Part shown: positions 12,814-14,320 of the stretch, piece after piece
Position numbering within the stretch: the stretch's first letter is position 1
How the letters are laid out: each line of letters opens with the position of its first letter
Source: Baffinella frigidus
Taxonomy: Eukaryota > Cryptophyceae > Cryptomonadales > Baffinellaceae
Reading direction: 5' to 3'
DNA: 14,320 nt
Assembly (NCBI GenBank): GCA_026770585.1
Contig: MU646583.1
Coordinates: 226,300-240,619 of the forward strand
Notes under the pieces: generated by a model
Database searches by the model: none
What the model was told of the DNA's origin: nothing
Seen by the model: only the letters and a program-made list of their open reading frames with translations
Position numbers and translations under genes: made by a program

Positions 12814-14097
12814 GTCTCTCCTTTCTCCTCTCAAGCTGCGTAAAGAGGGGTTTCAAGAGAAGGCCCAGCTTCAGGGCGAGGGCTTCAGCTTCCGGGCCTC
12901 AGGGATACGCCATGCACAAGCAAGGGCCTCAGCTCCAGGGATACCATCTGCACGTATTGGTTCCGCGCGAATGCAGCCTGGCGGCTCCAGTGCGAAGTCA
13001 GGGAGTGGTCACCCAACCCTGCGTTTTGCTCAGGCCTGTGCGTGTTGTGTGCGCCTGACCCCTAACCCTCAACCCCCTAAAAGTGGGGAATCAACGACGG
13101 CAACAACGAGCACTGGGGCGGTGTTGGTTCCGAGAACTACGGCACGGCCAAGTGGGACAACACTGGGTACAACCCAGTCTCTGAAGCCACTGCGTCACCC
13201 GCTTGCGTGCTCGTCTCAAGACAGATTTCCTTGTGCTCTCGCCTCCGCCGACGCCATTGAAGGTTGCCGGTTCGCACAAGCAGACCAGGAACGCAGGCGA
13301 CTCAGTGCGCGCGAGGAAACGCTCTTCGCCACACTCCCCCTTGCCTCCCCTTGTCTACAGGAACACACCGGGTGGGGCTGGGGCGGGCCGGTGGCCTTTA
13401 ACTGCTTTCCTGTGCGGCAGGTACAACGAGGGGTACCACCCGCGCGACTCATCGAGCGCGGATGGCGAGTCGATGGAACCCGCCTGGACCCGCATGGGAC
13501 CTCGCGGCAACAGGTTGCCAACCCCCACACTCCACCAAAAAACAGCTGGCTTTACCCTCCCCACACTCGAAAGACAAGCTGGCTTCACCCACCCTAAACT
13601 CAAAAAACGAGGTGGCTTGGGCAGCGTGCAGAATCTGGCGCGCTGGTTGCCAGGGCCTGCGGGCTGGCGAAGGTGAGGCCGGCGCTCGCGAGAGAGGGAT
13701 GCGAGGCGGAGCTGCACAGATCCCTGCGCGCACCAAGCAGAGCTCTGAACCGTGCGCGGGGGGGTGACAGCGAGCACACGGGGCCCGGAACTGAAGGTGA
13801 CGTGTTCAACCCGCCCGACGTTCAAATCTTCAAGCCCTTCTCCATGAAGGTCCTCGCCCTTTCCTCCTCGGGAACCCTACGTGCACGGTGCATCGCAGGG
13901 GTGCGCCACGCACCCCGATCACCGTCTCCTCTGTGGCGTCACTCCTCCCCCCGCTCTCCCCTCCCACCCGCGTACGCAGCACCCATCCTCCACCAGCACC
14001 CGCTGACGCTTTCGCCCTGTGGCGTGCACAGCACGTGTGCCGCCTGTCCCTGCAGGAAAAGATGTCATTAAGAAGATTACGACCAGGAGGAAGATGA
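12655..14097 (+). CDS. Multi-exon gene for an unrecognised signal-anchor protein
   Basis: Proposed exons: 12655-12813, 13084-13166, 13421-13513, 13632-13672, 13797-13849, 14056-14097, all phase-compatible. The product starts with a hydrophobic segment GLLASVLGTTAIISVVVL, suggesting a type II signal anchor or signal peptide. It continues with WGINDGNNEHWGGVGSENYG, a Trp/Gly/Asn-rich stretch, YNEGYHPRDSSSADGESM, and DVFNPPDVQIFKPFSMK. I do not recognise the family. The first three exons are the most secure. The last is ambiguous, since two frames are open after CTGCAG, one ending RPGGR-stop and one with a basic tail (DVIKKITTRRKMRK). The same donor types as in the protease gene are used. Confidence 0.5.
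13062..13083. repeat. Short telomere-like run at an acceptor
   Basis: CCCTAACCCTCAACCCCC then TAAAAG supplies the AG of the exon that starts at 13084. Confidence 0.6.
13084..13166 (+). CDS. Exon 2: WGINDGNNEHWGGVGSENYG
   Basis: 83 bp, phase 0 in and phase 2 out. WGINDGNNEHWGGVGSENYG then TAKWDNTG is clearly protein-like, unlike the two other frames. The donor GTACAACCC starts with the same bases as the next exon (GTACAACGAGG). Confidence 0.65.
13421..13513 (+). CDS. Exon 3: YNEGYHPRDSSSADGESM
   Basis: 93 bp after GCGGCAG, phase 2 in and out. YNEGYHPRDSSSADGESM then EPAWTRMGPRGN joins WDNTG in frame. The donor is GTTGCC. Acidic/Ser-rich and hydrophilic, so probably an exposed loop. Confidence 0.6.
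13632..13672 (+). CDS. Exon 4 (tentative): IWRAGCQGLRAGE
   Basis: A 41-bp segment between GCGTGCAG and GTGAGG that links the phases of its neighbours. No motif supports it, and another frame here (NLARWLPGPAGW) is equally open. Kept because the exons at 13421 and 13797 cannot join directly without a stop. Confidence 0.3.
13797..13849 (+). CDS. Exon 5: DVFNPPDVQIFKPFSMK
   Basis: 53 bp after CTGAAG, ending AAG then GTCCTCGCCCTT, the pyrimidine-rich donor type. DVFNPPDVQIFKPFSMK is protein-like with balanced composition. GAAGGTGA occurs both at the previous donor (13669) and at this acceptor. Confidence 0.55.
14056..14097 (+). CDS. Exon 6 (tentative): EKMSLRRLRPGGR-stop or basic tail
   Basis: After CCCTGCAG, phase 0 gives EKMSLRRLRPGGR and TGA at 14095-14097. 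Shifting by two bases gives KDVIKKITTRRKMRKTQRE and a TAA further on (about 14130). The second looks more like a real basic tail but needs a different upstream phase. Confidence 0.3.
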   Translation, partial: EKMSLRRLRPGGR

Positions 14098-14197
14098 GGA
14101 AGACACAGAGGGAAAGAGGGGGGAAATAATGTTGGCTCCACACGCAGGGCCGCACGCAGACGCGTGTGACGCCTGTCCCTCCACTGTCCCTTCAAAC

Positions 14198-14320
<123 letters not shown>

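Noticed and set aside
12698-13597. A single 299-codon open frame across 12698-13597
   Set aside because: It is out of frame with the hydrophobic start and the WGINDGNNEHW block, and runs through apparent introns. Its sequence is low-complexity Ser/Pro/Arg as expected for a shadow frame.

Overview
This is a eukaryotic nuclear window. Short GC-rich exons with strong G/C third positions (AAG, AAC, GCG, CTC) are separated by long non-coding stretches. Many of those stretches are degenerate CCCTAAA (Arabidopsis-type telomere) repeats, always with the C-rich strand on +. That telomere type occurs in green algae, plants, chromerids and dinoflagellates. Together with the intron-rich GC-rich style this suggests a photosynthetic protist, perhaps a prasinophyte green alga of the Cymbomonas kind, but the taxon is a guess. 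No bacterial operon, rRNA, tRNA or CRISPR was recognised, and I support no minus-strand gene.

Layout. 1-246 is telomere-like repeat. 247-2740 has no exon I can support and holds several inverted-repeat elements. 2741-11265 is an aspartyl (pepsin-like, A1) protease locus built from at least 15 short exons. Core exons at 2741-6858 encode the flap region, the second active-site DTGS (5055-5162) and the C-terminal psi-loop (6463-6575). Exons at 7423-9460 encode propeptide-like sequence and the first active-site DTGS. Exons at 9839-11265 encode a stalk, one transmembrane helix and a short tail ending in TGA. The amino-terminal module therefore lies downstream of the carboxy-terminal catalytic module, which is out of order for a normal protease. 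11266-12654 is intergenic with one foldback element. 12655-14097 is a second multi-exon gene for a signal-anchor protein I do not recognise. 14198-14320 is almost pure C, probably a contig-end artefact.

The most unusual feature is how the introns look. Exon edges with their splice sites are repeated as truncated 'echoes' inside neighbouring introns, at six places. Many donors are GTCTCC/GTCCCC followed by C/T-rich sequence, and at least three and probably four are GC instead of GT. Several introns start with a copy of the first bases of the next exon, as insertion with target-site duplication would leave. Two small transposons share termini and have 4-bp target duplications, one of them supported by an empty paralogous site in the same window.

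All exon calls rest on reading frame, splice-site position, phase compatibility and recognisable family motifs. No alignment or transcript evidence was available.
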